Shown one piece after another: positions 48,362-58,027 of a stretch of 64,000 nucleotides of DNA. The position numbers and the translations under genes are program-made. Positions within the stretch are counted from its first letter, which is position 1. The number at the start of each line of letters is the position of its first letter. The notes below the pieces were generated by a model. It had not been told where the DNA came from and did no database searches. It worked only from the letters and a program-made list of their open reading frames with translations. The stretch is from Flavobacterium supellecticarium (lineage in GTDB: Bacteria > Bacteroidota > Bacteroidia > Flavobacteriales > Flavobacteriaceae). The stretch spans positions 1 through 64,000 of the forward strand of contig NZ_SSNZ01000007.1 of assembly GCF_004801375.1 (NCBI RefSeq). Reading direction: 5' to 3'.

Positions 48362-48383
48362 ACATTACGTTATTTTGTAATGT
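48362..48383. promoter_or_regulatory. Inverted repeat upstream of nrdB, possible operator
   Basis: ACATTAC - GTTATTTT - GTAATGT, two exact 7-base arms 8 bases apart, about 190 bases before nrdB. It could be a regulator site for the ribonucleotide reductase genes; the classical NrdR box is not an obvious match. Confidence 0.3.
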
Positions 48384-48570
48384 GTTGTTTTTCAAAAATA
48401 TAGGTTTTTAAACATAGCTTGAAAGAATTTTCTTCGCTTGTTAAAAACTCGTCCTAATTGTGAATAAGTTTGACTCGATTTGTCTTTCTTTTTCCGTTTC
48501 AAATACCAATCTTTGTAGTGTGTTTTTCTAAAGAAAAACATAAAATTAATCTTTTAAAAGTCAATGTACT

Positions 48571-49548
48571 ATGTCGGTGATCGAACCAATTTTGCAAGAG
48601 AATAAAGACCGTTTTGTTATTTTTCCAATCAAACACCACGATATCTGGGATTGGTATAAAAAAATGGAGGCTAGCTTTTGGACGGCAGAAGAAATTGACT
48701 TGCATCAGGATTTGACCGACTGGAATACAAAGTTAAACGACGACGAAAAATATTTTATCAAACATATTTTGGCATTCTTCGCAGCTTCCGACGGTATCGT
48801 AAATGAAAATCTTGCGGAAAACTTTGTAAACGAAGTACAATATCCGGAAGCGAAGTTTTTCTACGGATTCCAGATTATGATGGAAAACATTCATAGTGAG
48901 ACGTATTCTCTTTTGATTGATACCTATGTGAAAGACGAGGCTGAAAAAAATGAATTGTTCCATGCTTTGGATGTCTTTCCTGCCATCCGTAAAAAAGCAG
49001 ATTGGGCGTTACGTTGGATTGAATCCGATTCGTTTGCCGAAAGATTAATTGCGTTTGCGGCCGTGGAAGGAATCTTCTTCTCCGGAGCGTTCTGTTCCAT
49101 TTTCTGGTTGAAAAAACGTGGTTTGATGCCGGGTCTTACGTTCTCGAATGAATTAATTTCAAGAGACGAAGGGGTGCATTGCGATTTCGCGGTTCACTTG
49201 CACAACCACCATTTGGTGAACAAAGTACCGAAAGACAGAATTGTGGAAATTATCACCGATGCATTAAATATTGAAAGAGAATTTATTACCGAATCATTGC
49301 CGGTTAGTTTAATCGGAATGAATGCCACACTAATGACACAATACCTGGAGTTTGTAGCCGACAGATTGTTGGTGGAGCTGGGTTGTGAAAAAGTATATAA
49401 CGCGAGCAATCCTTTTGACTTTATGGATATGATCTCGTTACAAGGGAAAACCAATTTCTTCGAAAAAAGGGTGTCCGAATACCAGAAAGCGGGTGTATTA
49501 AATAAAGATACCGACTCGCAAAAAATTAGCTTCGACGCTGATTTTTAA
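48571..49548 (+). CDS. nrdB: Ribonucleoside-diphosphate reductase, small (beta) subunit
   Basis: A 325-residue class I R2 protein, which generates the radical for reduction of ribonucleotides. Iron ligands and helix motifs are visible: [69 protein letters not shown] and [21 protein letters not shown] Tyr for the radical lies in the expected helix (SETYSLLI region). It precedes nrdA by 94 bases on the same strand, so the two are likely one unit although the spacing could hold a second promoter. AATCTTTG at about 48508 is a near-consensus -7 element. Confidence 0.96.
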   Translation: MSVIEPILQENKDRFVIFPIKHHDIWDWYKKMEASFWTAEEIDLHQDLTDWNTKLNDDEKYFIKHILAFFAASDGIVNENLAENFVNEVQYPEAKFFYGFQIMMENIHSETYSLLIDTYVKDEAEKNELFHALDVFPAIRKKADWALRWIESDSFAERLIAFAAVEGIFFSGAFCSIFWLKKRGLMPGLTFSNELISRDEGVHCDFAVHLHNHHLVNKVPKDRIVEIITDALNIEREFITESLPVSLIGMNATLMTQYLEFVADRLLVELGCEKVYNASNPFDFMDMISLQGKTNFFEKRVSEYQKAGVLNKDTDSQKISFDADF

Positions 49549-49642
49549 AGAACTGTAATTGACCATGCTAAATGGCGATTGGAACGAAAACCAATGTGTT
49601 TTCTGTAAAATTATTTGTATCAATTCATAAATTTTCAATACG

Positions 49643-52024
49643 ATGTATGTAGTAAAAAGAGACGGACGACGTGAGCCTGTAATGTTTGATAAGATTACAG
49701 ACAGAGTTAGAATTCTATGCTATGGATTAAACGATTTGGTTGATCCTGTAAAAGTAGCTATGCGAGTTATTGAAGGTTTATACGATGGTGTAACCACATC
49801 AGAACTGGATAACCTGGCTGCCGAAACAGCAGCGTCAATGACGGTTTCACACCCGGATTTTGCACAGTTGGCCGCGCGAATTGCCGTGTCGAACCTGCAC
49901 AAAAATACCAAAAAATCATTCTCGGAAACGATGACGGATATGTATCAGTACGTAAATCCGAGAACCAATCAGGAATCACCGTTGATTTCGGATGAGGTTT
50001 ATGAAGTGATCATGGCCAATGCCGAACGATTGGATTCCACAATTATCTATAACCGGGATTTTAACTACGATTATTTCGGATTTAAAACTTTGGAGCGTTC
50101 CTATTTGTTGCGTATCAACGGGCAAATTGTGGAACGTCCGCAACATATGTTAATGCGTGTTTCCGTAGGGATTCACCTTAATGATATCGAATCGGCTATC
50201 GAGACCTACGAATTGATGTCGAAAAAGTTCTTTACGCATGCAACGCCAACGTTGTTTAATGCCGGAACACCAAAACCACAAATGTCGTCTTGTTTCCTGT
50301 TAACCATGCAGGATGATAGTATCGACGGAATTTACGATACCCTAAAACATACGGCTAAGATCTCGCAATCGGCCGGAGGAATCGGTTTGTCAATCCATAA
50401 TGTACGGGCTACCGGTTCGTATATCAGAGGAACAAACGGAACATCTAACGGTATTGTACCGATGTTGCGTGTGTTTAACGATACCGCACGATATGTTGAT
50501 CAAGGTGGTGGAAAACGTAAAGGTAGTTTTGCAATTTATGTAGAGCCATGGCATGCCGATATCTTCGATTTCCTGGATTTACGTAAAAACCACGGAAAAG
50601 AAGAAATGCGTGCACGTGATCTTTTCTATGCGATGTGGATGAACGATTTGTTCATGAAACGCGTTCAGGAAGATGGACAATGGACGTTGATGTGTCCGAA
50701 CGAATGTCCAGGATTATACGATGTATATGGGGACGAATTTGACGCGATGTATATCGCGTATGAAAATGCCGGTAAAGGTAGAAAAACCATAAAAGCCCGC
50801 GAGCTTTGGGAGAAAATCCTGGAATCACAAATCGAAACCGGTACGCCATACATGCTTTATAAGGATGCAGCCAACCGTAAATCAAACCAGAAAAACCTGG
50901 GGACGATCCGTTCTTCGAATCTTTGTACCGAGATTCTGGAATATACTTCAGCCGACGAAATTGCGGTTTGTAATCTGGCTTCCATATCACTTCCGATGTT
51001 TGTGGAAAACGGAGAATTCAATCATACACTACTTTACGATGTGACCAAACGCGTAACCCGTAACCTGAATAAAGTAATCGACAGGAATTACTATCCTGTT
51101 AAAGAAGCTGAAAATTCTAATATGCGTCACCGTCCGGTTGGATTGGGCGTACAAGGTCTGGCCGATGCTTTTATCTTATTGCGTATGCCGTTTACGAGCG
51201 ATGCCGCTAAAAAGCTGAATCAGGAAATTTTCGAAACCATGTATTTCGCTGCGCTTACCGCATCGATGGAAATGGCAAAAGAAGAAGGACCATATTCAAC
51301 TTTCGAGGGTTCTCCGATTTCAAAAGGAGAATTCCAGTACAATCTTTGGGGATTGAATGATGATGATTTAAGCGGTCGTTGGGATTGGGCAAGCCTGCGA
51401 AAAGAAGTGATGCAAAACGGAGTCCGTAACTCCTTGTTGATGGCGCCGATGCCAACAGCTTCAACATCACAAATCTTAGGAAATAACGAAGCTTTCGAAC
51501 CGTATACCTCCAATATTTATACCCGTCGTGTATTATCGGGTGAGTTTATCGTGGTAAACAAACACTTGTTGCAGGATTTGGTAAATCTGGGCTTGTGGAA
51601 CGAAAGCCTGAAACAGGAAATCATGCGTGCTAACGGATCGATTCAGAATATCGATATCATTCCTCAGGATATTAAAGAACTGTACAAAACGGTTTGGGAA
51701 ATGAGTATGAAGGATATTATTGATATGTCCCGTCAGCGGGGTTACTTTATCGATCAGTCGCAATCGTTAAACCTGTTTATGGAAGGTGCTACTTTTGCAA
51801 AATTAACATCAATGCATTTCTACGCTTGGCAGTCCGGTTTAAAAACAGGAATGTACTACCTGAGAACGAAGAGTGCTGTCGATGCAATTAAGTTTACATT
51901 AAACAACGAGGTGAAGCAGGAAACACCGGCAAAACAGGAAGAAATCGCTGTAGATGAATTCCGCGCGATGTTGGAACGTTCCCGAAATGCAGAACCGGAC
52001 GATTGTGAAATGTGTGGTTCATAA
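49643..52024 (+). CDS. nrdA: Ribonucleoside-diphosphate reductase, large (alpha) subunit
   Basis: A 793-residue class Ia enzyme. An ATP-cone allosteric domain at the N-terminus ([20 protein letters not shown] to about 95) is followed by the catalytic barrel with [20 protein letters not shown] (first redox cysteine), [10 protein letters not shown] (catalytic Cys loop), the NCTP-binding region and [20 protein letters not shown]. The C-terminal tail ends DDCEMCGS, the mobile CxxC that passes electrons from thioredoxin or glutaredoxin. It pairs with nrdB directly upstream. The gene order B then A is the reverse of the E. coli nrdAB order. Confidence 0.97.
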   Translation: MYVVKRDGRREPVMFDKITDRVRILCYGLNDLVDPVKVAMRVIEGLYDGVTTSELDNLAAETAASMTVSHPDFAQLAARIAVSNLHKNTKKSFSETMTDMYQYVNPRTNQESPLISDEVYEVIMANAERLDSTIIYNRDFNYDYFGFKTLERSYLLRINGQIVERPQHMLMRVSVGIHLNDIESAIETYELMSKKFFTHATPTLFNAGTPKPQMSSCFLLTMQDDSIDGIYDTLKHTAKISQSAGGIGLSIHNVRATGSYIRGTNGTSNGIVPMLRVFNDTARYVDQGGGKRKGSFAIYVEPWHADIFDFLDLRKNHGKEEMRARDLFYAMWMNDLFMKRVQEDGQWTLMCPNECPGLYDVYGDEFDAMYIAYENAGKGRKTIKARELWEKILESQIETGTPYMLYKDAANRKSNQKNLGTIRSSNLCTEILEYTSADEIAVCNLASISLPMFVENGEFNHTLLYDVTKRVTRNLNKVIDRNYYPVKEAENSNMRHRPVGLGVQGLADAFILLRMPFTSDAAKKLNQEIFETMYFAALTASMEMAKEEGPYSTFEGSPISKGEFQYNLWGLNDDDLSGRWDWASLRKEVMQNGVRNSLLMAPMPTASTSQILGNNEAFEPYTSNIYTRRVLSGEFIVVNKHLLQDLVNLGLWNESLKQEIMRANGSIQNIDIIPQDIKELYKTVWEMSMKDIIDMSRQRGYFIDQSQSLNLFMEGATFAKLTSMHFYAWQSGLKTGMYYLRTKSAVDAIKFTLNNEVKQETPAKQEEIAVDEFRAMLERSRNAEPDDCEMCGS

Positions 52025-52096
52025 TCTGAAAAAAGCAATATACAAAACAGCTGTCTTTTAAGATGGCTGTTTCCTTTTTAAGATAAATTGTATTTG

Positions 52097-52104
52097 TACA
52101 TTTG
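52097..52104 (+). promoter_or_regulatory. -7 element of the AAA ATPase gene
   Basis: TACATTTG, exact TAnnTTTG match, 28 bases before the TTG start at 52132. Confidence 0.6.
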
Positions 52105-52131
52105 TTCACAACTTAACTAAAACCGTATCGC

Positions 52132-52842
52132 TTGAGTACTTTATATTTTACCGACAGAAGTAATGTTAATCTGGAAGATGTTGTTTTTAATGAAGCTGTT
52201 TCAGGACAGATCAACCAGTTTTTAAAAGAATATCATTTCCGCGAAGTATTGGAACGCTATGAATTGCCGGTGGTGAATAAAATGCTGTTATACGGAAAAA
52301 CGGGTTGCGGAAAAACAATGACGGCCAAAGCAATTGCCAAAAAGCTCGATAAAAAGATTATTATTGTAAATCTGGCGAGTATTGTTTCGGCCAAATTGGG
52401 TGAAACCGCCAAAAATATCGAAGGCTTGTTTAAAGAAGTGCTGTATGAAAGTGCCGTATTGTTTTTTGACGAGTTCGACTCGTTGGGACAAATACGGGAT
52501 TATGATAATAAAGACAGTAGCGAAATGAAACGCGTGGTGAATGCGATCTTACAGCTGATCGATAATTTCCCGAAAAAATCGATACTCATCGCGGCAACCA
52601 ACCAGATTCAAATGATTGACGAGGCCTTGGTGCGAAGATTTGAATTAAAACTGGAGTTTACACTGCCGTCGCGTGCCGTACTCGATACGTATTATAATAG
52701 TCTGTTGTCGAAATATCCGGCCGAATTCTGTAAGTTGGAACGGATTTACGACGTGTCGTTTGCCGAAGCTAAAAATCATGTGTTTACAGCGGTAAAAAAT
52801 AATATTATTCAGGCTGAAATCGAAAAACAACAAAATAACTAA
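52132..52842 (+). CDS. AAA family ATPase
   Basis: A 236-residue soluble single-domain AAA+ ATPase with the start TTG at 52132 (no ATG fits). It has Walker A YGKTGCGKTMTAKAIA at about 55, Walker B AVLFFDEFDSLG at about 110, sensor 1 ILIAATNQI and the arginine-finger region EALVRRFELKLEF. This is the classic AAA (not RecA) pattern, as in proteins that remodel small complexes. The next gene is a dGTPase 30 bases downstream on the same strand. No protease or membrane anchor is attached, so a recruiting partner is expected but not identified. Confidence 0.88.
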   Translation: MSTLYFTDRSNVNLEDVVFNEAVSGQINQFLKEYHFREVLERYELPVVNKMLLYGKTGCGKTMTAKAIAKKLDKKIIIVNLASIVSAKLGETAKNIEGLFKEVLYESAVLFFDEFDSLGQIRDYDNKDSSEMKRVVNAILQLIDNFPKKSILIAATNQIQMIDEALVRRFELKLEFTLPSRAVLDTYYNSLLSKYPAEFCKLERIYDVSFAEAKNHVFTAVKNNIIQAEIEKQQNN

Positions 52843-52872
52843 GATCCCGTTGGGAATTAAAAATATACTCCT

Positions 52873-54210
52873 ATGATGCATTGGGAACAATTACTGTCGC
52901 TAAAGAGACAGGGCGATACAAGCAAACGTTTGCGTAAGGAACAGGATGATACCCGTTTGGGTTTTGAAGTAGATTACGATCGAATTATCTTTTCATCTGC
53001 TTTCCGGAGTTTACAGGATAAAACGCAGGTTATACCCTTGTCAAAAACCGATTTCGTACATACCCGACTTACGCATAGTTTGGAGGTTTCGGTCGTAGGG
53101 CGTTCGCTGGGACGTTTGGTAGGAAAAAAAATCCTCGAAAAATATCCCTATCTGAAAGAAGTACACGGTTTTCATATGAACGATTTCGGAACCATAGTTG
53201 CAGCCGCGGCATTGGCACACGATATCGGTAATCCACCTTTTGGACATTCGGGTGAAAAAGCAATTGGTGAATACTTTAAAACCGGGAAAGGAATAAAGTA
53301 TAAAGAACAATTAGCAGATAAAGAATGGCAGGATCTGATCGATTTTGAAGGAAATGCCAATGGTTTTTCGGTGCTCACAGGTTCGCGTCCGGGTAACGAA
53401 GGTGGTTTGCGGATTTCATATGCGACTCTGGGGGCTTTTATGAAGTATCCGAAAGAAAGTTTGCCGAAAAAACCAACGTCCAATATAGCGGATAAAAAAT
53501 TTGGCTTTTTTCAGACGGATAAAGTGTTTTTTAATGATGTGGCGGCCGAGTTAGGGCTTCTTTCCAACAAAAAAGGTGATGCTATCGGTTTCGAAAGACA
53601 TCCGCTGGCGTTTTTGGTCGAAGCGGCCGACGATATCTGCTATACCATTATCGATTTTGAAGATGGAATTAACCTGGGATTAGTCGAGGAGGATTTTGCA
53701 TTGGAATATCTGGTGAAGCTGGTCGGTCATATTATGGATCGAAAGAAATACAATAGCCTGATTACAAAAGAAGATCGGATCAGTTATCTGCGTGCATTGG
53801 CTATTAGTAGTCTGATCAGCGATGCGGTTCGTGTGTTTCTCGAAAATGAAGAAGCGATTCTGCAAGGGAAATTCCACATGGCATTGATGGATAAAAGTCA
53901 GTATAAAGCGCAGATGGATGATATCATTAAAATCAGCGTAAAAAATATTTACCAGAGTAACGATGTGATCGAAAAAGAAATTATGGGGTATCAGGTGATC
54001 AATACGTTGCTGGATAAGTTTTGTACGGCGTATAACAATAAGTTTGAAGGAACGGCTACTAATTACGATCAGTTATTGCTAAAATTACTTCCGGAAAAAT
54101 TCGTAACCGAAAAAATGAGCCTGTACGAACGACTCATGCACATCTGTCATTTTATATCCATGTTAACTGACGGTAAAGCCTTACAAATTTTTAACATAAT
54201 TAAAGGTTAA
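52873..54210 (+). CDS. dgt: Deoxyguanosinetriphosphate triphosphohydrolase (dGTPase)
   Basis: A 445-residue HD-domain enzyme that hydrolyses dGTP to deoxyguanosine and triphosphate. RSLQDKTQVIPLSKTDFVHTRLTHSLEVS and AALAHDIGNPPFGHSGEKAI give the HD metal site (about residue 116), and VEAADDICYTIIDFEDGI is the later metal/nucleotide block. Length and motifs match the type 1 Dgt of Bacteroidota. It follows the AAA ATPase by 30 bases. Known roles are balancing dNTP pools and, in some bacteria, restricting phages. Confidence 0.93.
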   Translation: MMHWEQLLSLKRQGDTSKRLRKEQDDTRLGFEVDYDRIIFSSAFRSLQDKTQVIPLSKTDFVHTRLTHSLEVSVVGRSLGRLVGKKILEKYPYLKEVHGFHMNDFGTIVAAAALAHDIGNPPFGHSGEKAIGEYFKTGKGIKYKEQLADKEWQDLIDFEGNANGFSVLTGSRPGNEGGLRISYATLGAFMKYPKESLPKKPTSNIADKKFGFFQTDKVFFNDVAAELGLLSNKKGDAIGFERHPLAFLVEAADDICYTIIDFEDGINLGLVEEDFALEYLVKLVGHIMDRKKYNSLITKEDRISYLRALAISSLISDAVRVFLENEEAILQGKFHMALMDKSQYKAQMDDIIKISVKNIYQSNDVIEKEIMGYQVINTLLDKFCTAYNNKFEGTATNYDQLLLKLLPEKFVTEKMSLYERLMHICHFISMLTDGKALQIFNIIKG

Positions 54211-54243
54211 GTGTGATATTATTGATAAGTTAGCAATATTTTT

Positions 54244-54272
54244 TTGTTAAGTTGAATAAAATTATAATTTTG
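54244..54272 (+). promoter_or_regulatory. Promoter of the M36 protease gene
   Basis: TTG at 54244-54246, an 18-base spacer, then TAATTTTG at 54265-54272, an exact -7 match, 35 bases before the ATG. Confidence 0.65.
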
Positions 54273-54306
54273 TGAAACTTGAATTAAAAAGCTAACTAAA
54301 AAAATT

Positions 54307-56955
54307 ATGAAAAAAACTACCCTAATGATGCTGCTGTTGGCTGGTAGCGCAGGGTTTGCACAATCTCAAAATGAGCAAATCCAACGCTATCTAACCAATA
54401 ACCATCAAAAGTTAGGCTTATCCCGACAAGATATCGCGGATTGGTTTGTGGAGAGTGAAGCGAGTTCTTCAACAACGAATATCAATAACTACTACGTAAA
54501 ACAGCGTTATAAAGGAATTGAGATTTTTAATGCGGTAACCAACTTTTCGGTTAAAAACGGAGAAGTGATTAATGTTGGAAACCGTTTTATAGCGGATGTA
54601 GCAGCAAAAATCAATACCCAGACACCGGTTTTATCGGTAACGGATGGATTGTTAAAGGCACAAACCCATTTAAAAGTGCCGGCTTTCAGTTCGCAGATTG
54701 CTACTAAAATCAGTGATAAAGAATATAAATTAACCAACGGAACGTTAACGGACGATCCGGTTAGTGCAGAGCTTGTTTTCCAACAAATGGAAGACGCTTC
54801 CCTGCGACTGGCCTGGGATTATACGTTCTATACGTCCGATTATAAACATTTGTGGAGTGTTCGGATTGATGCGGTAAACGGTGCAATGCTGGAAAATTTT
54901 GATCTGGTATTGAGCTGTAACTTCGGTGATGCGAATCATAAAGAACACAACCATACGATGAACTTCAGCAGCAAAGCATTTAAAGATGCAAGTGCATTGG
55001 CTCAGGTACAGGGTGGATCGTATCGCGTTTATCCGTATAACGTAGAAAGTCCGAACCACGGAAACCGCGAATTATTAGTGTCACCGCATAACGCTTTGGC
55101 TTCTCCTTACGAATGGCATGATACCAATGGTGTTGCGGGTCCGGAGTTTACGACGACCAGAGGAAATAATGTTTGGGCAAAAGAAGATATTGCCGGAAAT
55201 AATGCGACTACAGGAGCCAGCCCGAACGGTGGTTTAAGTTTGACTTTTGACTTCCCTTACGGAGGAACCGGAGTAGCGGCCTCGACCTATACCAGTGCAG
55301 CGACAACAAACCTTTTCTATATGAATAATATCATGCACGATATTATGTATCAGTACGGGTTTAATGAAGCTAATGGTAACTTCCAGCAAAATAACTATGG
55401 TCGCGGTGGAACCGTGACTTTTAACGGAGATCCTGTTTTAGCAGATGCTCAGGATGGTAGTGGTACAAACAACGCAAATTTCTCCACTCCGGTTGATGGT
55501 CAGTCGCCACGTATGCAAATGTATTTGTGGAATGTAGGGCCACGACCTAACTTTTTCCGTATCAATTCACCAGCGTCTTTGGCGGGAGCCTATTTTGCAG
55601 TAGATAATAACTTTACAAGCGGTCACGTAGCAGTGCCAGCGGCACCAGCAGGAATTACAGCCGATTTAGCTCTTTTTGATGATGGTGTGCCAGATAATGC
55701 CGATGCTTGTACAGCAGCCATCAACGGAGCACAGTTAGCGGGTAAAATCGTTTTGGTTCGCAGAGGATCTTGTGATTTTGTAAATAAAGTAATGTTTGCT
55801 CAAAATGCCGGTGCCGTGGCGGTTATCGTTGTGAATAATCTGGATGAATATATGGTTATGGGTGGTGCAAATGCAGGCATCACGATCCCGGCTATTTTGG
55901 TAAGCCAGTCCGTAGGAAATGCAATAATTGCCGGTATGCAATCCGGAGCGGTTAATACGACCTTATCTTATGAAGCGGTTAACTTTGTGAATTCGGATGG
56001 TGATTTTGATAATGGAGTGATTTCACACGAATATGGTCATGGTATTTCTTCCCGTTTAACTGGTGGACCTGCTGCTGCAAACTGTTTGACCAGTACGGAG
56101 CAAATGGGTGAAGGTTGGTCGGATTTCTTTGCCTATTTATTACAAATCAAGGCAGGTGATTCTCCGGTAGCCGGAAAAGGAATCGCAACTTTCCTGGCGG
56201 GTCAGCCTACGAATGGTGTGGGAATCCGTCAATATAAATATTCAACCGATTTTGGAATCAATCCACTTACCTATGGTGATACCAACGGTTTATCCTATAC
56301 CGATCAGAATGGTACGTTACGTGTTGATGTACACGCGGTAGGAACCGTTTGGGCTACTATGTTGTGGGATTTAACATGGGCCTATATCAACAAATATGGC
56401 TATGATCCGAATATCTATACCGGAACCGGTGGTAATAATAAAGTTTTACGTTTGATCATCGACGCGTTAAAATTACAACCGTGTAATCCTTCGTTTGTTT
56501 CCGGAAGGGATGCGATTATCGCAGCTGATCAGGCGACAACTGGTGGGCAGAATTACTGTATGATCTGGGACGTTTTTGCCAGAAGAGGTTTAGGAGTACA
56601 TGCATCAGCAGGTATGAATAGTGGTGTGGCTGCAATCAACGATCAGGTGGAAGATTTTACAACGCCTCCGCAAGGACCTAACTGTACGATGGCTGTAGAT
56701 TATTTTGAGAATAAAGATATGATCAAAGTATATCCAAACCCATCTAACGGAACGTTTAATGTGTTTATCGGAAACTATACTGGTAAAGTATCATTACAGG
56801 TGTTTGATATAAACGGAAGAAATGTATACAGTCAGAAAGTTGAAGATTTCAATGTTGAAAAAACAATCAACCTGAAAGGATTACAATCAGGAATGTATAT
56901 TCTTAAAGTTGAAGGTGATAATTTAAATCATACCCAAAAGGTGATATTGAATTAA
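54307..56955 (+). CDS. Secreted M36 (fungalysin-type) metalloprotease with PA and T9SS sorting domains
   Basis: An 882-residue exported protease with a signal peptide ending GFAQ (about residue 20) and a fungalysin-type propeptide (about 22-200) containing NYYVKQRYKGIEIFNAVTN. The M36 core follows, with the zinc motif HEYGHGISSRL at about 574 and the downstream STEQMGEGWSDFFAYLLQIK and HAVGTVWATMLWDLTWAY segments. A protease-associated (PA) domain (about 430-555, GKIVLVRRGSCDFVNKVMFA, NAGAVAVIVVNNLD) is inserted in the catalytic region, as usual in bacterial M36 enzymes. The C-terminal type A sorting domain (about 800-882) has IKVYPNPSNGTFNVFI and GMYILKVEGDNLNHTQKVIL. It should be secreted by T9SS. 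It has a consensus promoter and a hairpin terminator. Confidence 0.93.
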   Translation: MKKTTLMMLLLAGSAGFAQSQNEQIQRYLTNNHQKLGLSRQDIADWFVESEASSSTTNINNYYVKQRYKGIEIFNAVTNFSVKNGEVINVGNRFIADVAAKINTQTPVLSVTDGLLKAQTHLKVPAFSSQIATKISDKEYKLTNGTLTDDPVSAELVFQQMEDASLRLAWDYTFYTSDYKHLWSVRIDAVNGAMLENFDLVLSCNFGDANHKEHNHTMNFSSKAFKDASALAQVQGGSYRVYPYNVESPNHGNRELLVSPHNALASPYEWHDTNGVAGPEFTTTRGNNVWAKEDIAGNNATTGASPNGGLSLTFDFPYGGTGVAASTYTSAATTNLFYMNNIMHDIMYQYGFNEANGNFQQNNYGRGGTVTFNGDPVLADAQDGSGTNNANFSTPVDGQSPRMQMYLWNVGPRPNFFRINSPASLAGAYFAVDNNFTSGHVAVPAAPAGITADLALFDDGVPDNADACTAAINGAQLAGKIVLVRRGSCDFVNKVMFAQNAGAVAVIVVNNLDEYMVMGGANAGITIPAILVSQSVGNAIIAGMQSGAVNTTLSYEAVNFVNSDGDFDNGVISHEYGHGISSRLTGGPAAANCLTSTEQMGEGWSDFFAYLLQIKAGDSPVAGKGIATFLAGQPTNGVGIRQYKYSTDFGINPLTYGDTNGLSYTDQNGTLRVDVHAVGTVWATMLWDLTWAYINKYGYDPNIYTGTGGNNKVLRLIIDALKLQPCNPSFVSGRDAIIAADQATTGGQNYCMIWDVFARRGLGVHASAGMNSGVAAINDQVEDFTTPPQGPNCTMAVDYFENKDMIKVYPNPSNGTFNVFIGNYTGKVSLQVFDINGRNVYSQKVEDFNVEKTINLKGLQSGMYILKVEGDNLNHTQKVILN

Positions 56956-56981
56956 TTCTAAAATATAAAAGGTTCCTTTTG

Positions 56982-57022
56982 AACTGCCCCCAAAAAGTTA
57001 GATACTATTTGGGGGTATTTTT
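56982..57022 (+). terminator. Terminator-like hairpin resembling an insertion-sequence end
   Basis: TGCCCCCAAA and TTTGGGGGT are inverted repeats around AAGTTAGATACTA, followed by a T-run, starting about 30 bases after the M36 stop. The left arm, ACTGCCCCCAAAAAGTTAGA, looks like the terminal inverted repeat of IS3-family elements in Flavobacteria. Confidence 0.6.
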
Positions 57023-57028
57023 TATATC

Positions 57029-57979
57029 TTAAAAGGTGTAACTCAAACCGATTCCTAACAGTTGTTTAAACTGGATTTTAGGTCCTTGGGTAACCTGTAC
57101 GCCGTCGATCTCCTTTTTTGATTTGATATCATCGTCATAAACGAGATTGGTGCCGATATTGGCTTTGACATATTCGTTAACGACAAGATCCAGTTGTAAT
57201 TGCCAGTCGACATCAATATTCCCGAATCTGTTTATATAATCGGTATAAAGACTTAAACGATGATCGAGGAAAATATTCTTGTAAATCTCACTTTTCCATT
57301 GGTTGGTAACTAAAATACCGACTTCGGTTCGCGATCGTTTACCGTGGGTAATCAGATTACCGGCTTCGTCATACGTCGCTTTGTCGACCCCAAAAGCACC
57401 CTGATCGGCTAAACGCTGATCCAATACTAAAGTAGTTTTCTGGGTTAAAGGGGAGAAATAGGCATTTAGCTTTTGTTCCTTATTGGAGTACTCGGCTCCG
57501 ACACCCAGAAATAAATAGGCAGGAGCAAAGGCTTTGGAAATCGCCAGATCGGTATTCGGATAGGCATATCCGCTGGTAAATTGCGTGTTGAAATTTAGTT
57601 TGGCACTGTGGTACCAGTTTGAAATACTGTCGTGACGGTAACCAAAAGTCGAATTCAGCTGAATCGCGTCATCGGTCTTGCGGAGTTCGCGTTCTTCCTG
57701 CTTATTAACGCCATAGCGTACGATGAGTTCGTTTTTCCACTTCACATTGCCTTTGATGTAGTTTCGTAAAAAAGCGCCTTTTAAAAGGCCTGAAATAGAG
57801 TTGTTTCCTCCAACACTCCAGTTGATAAATGCGATTTGGCTAAAATCAAGTCCGATGCTGTTTTTTTTGTGCCAATAGGAGGTGGTGTCGGGAATTGTAG
57901 TTCTTACTACGTCTTGTGCATTACTTTTTGGAATGACTAAAATAAAAAGTAATCCGATTAGATACGGAGTAATCTTCAT
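57029..57979 (-). CDS. DUF3078 protein, outer-membrane barrel type
   Basis: A 316-residue exported protein. The signal peptide ends SNAQ (about residue 21), then WHKKNSIGLDFSQIAFINWS and GGNNSISGLLKGAFL, which is the recurrent start of DUF3078 (a family of outer-membrane proteins in Bacteroidota). Alternating strands and a terminal Phe (GIGLSYTF) point to a beta-barrel recognised by the BAM machinery. The function is unknown. It is encoded between the M36 protease and dxs, convergent with the former. Confidence 0.88.
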   Translation of the reverse strand: MKITPYLIGLLFILVIPKSNAQDVVRTTIPDTTSYWHKKNSIGLDFSQIAFINWSVGGNNSISGLLKGAFLRNYIKGNVKWKNELIVRYGVNKQEERELRKTDDAIQLNSTFGYRHDSISNWYHSAKLNFNTQFTSGYAYPNTDLAISKAFAPAYLFLGVGAEYSNKEQKLNAYFSPLTQKTTLVLDQRLADQGAFGVDKATYDEAGNLITHGKRSRTEVGILVTNQWKSEIYKNIFLDHRLSLYTDYINRFGNIDVDWQLQLDLVVNEYVKANIGTNLVYDDDIKSKKEIDGVQVTQGPKIQFKQLLGIGLSYTF

Positions 57980-58027
57980 GGTAAATTTAGTTTTTAATTT
58001 TCTTTAGTTTGGCAAATGAGGTTAAAA

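Noticed and set aside
52132..54210. Phage-defence system formed by the AAA ATPase and dGTPase
   Set aside because: The dGTPase is a normal housekeeping type in this phylum and there are no other defence genes; kept only as a question in the findings.
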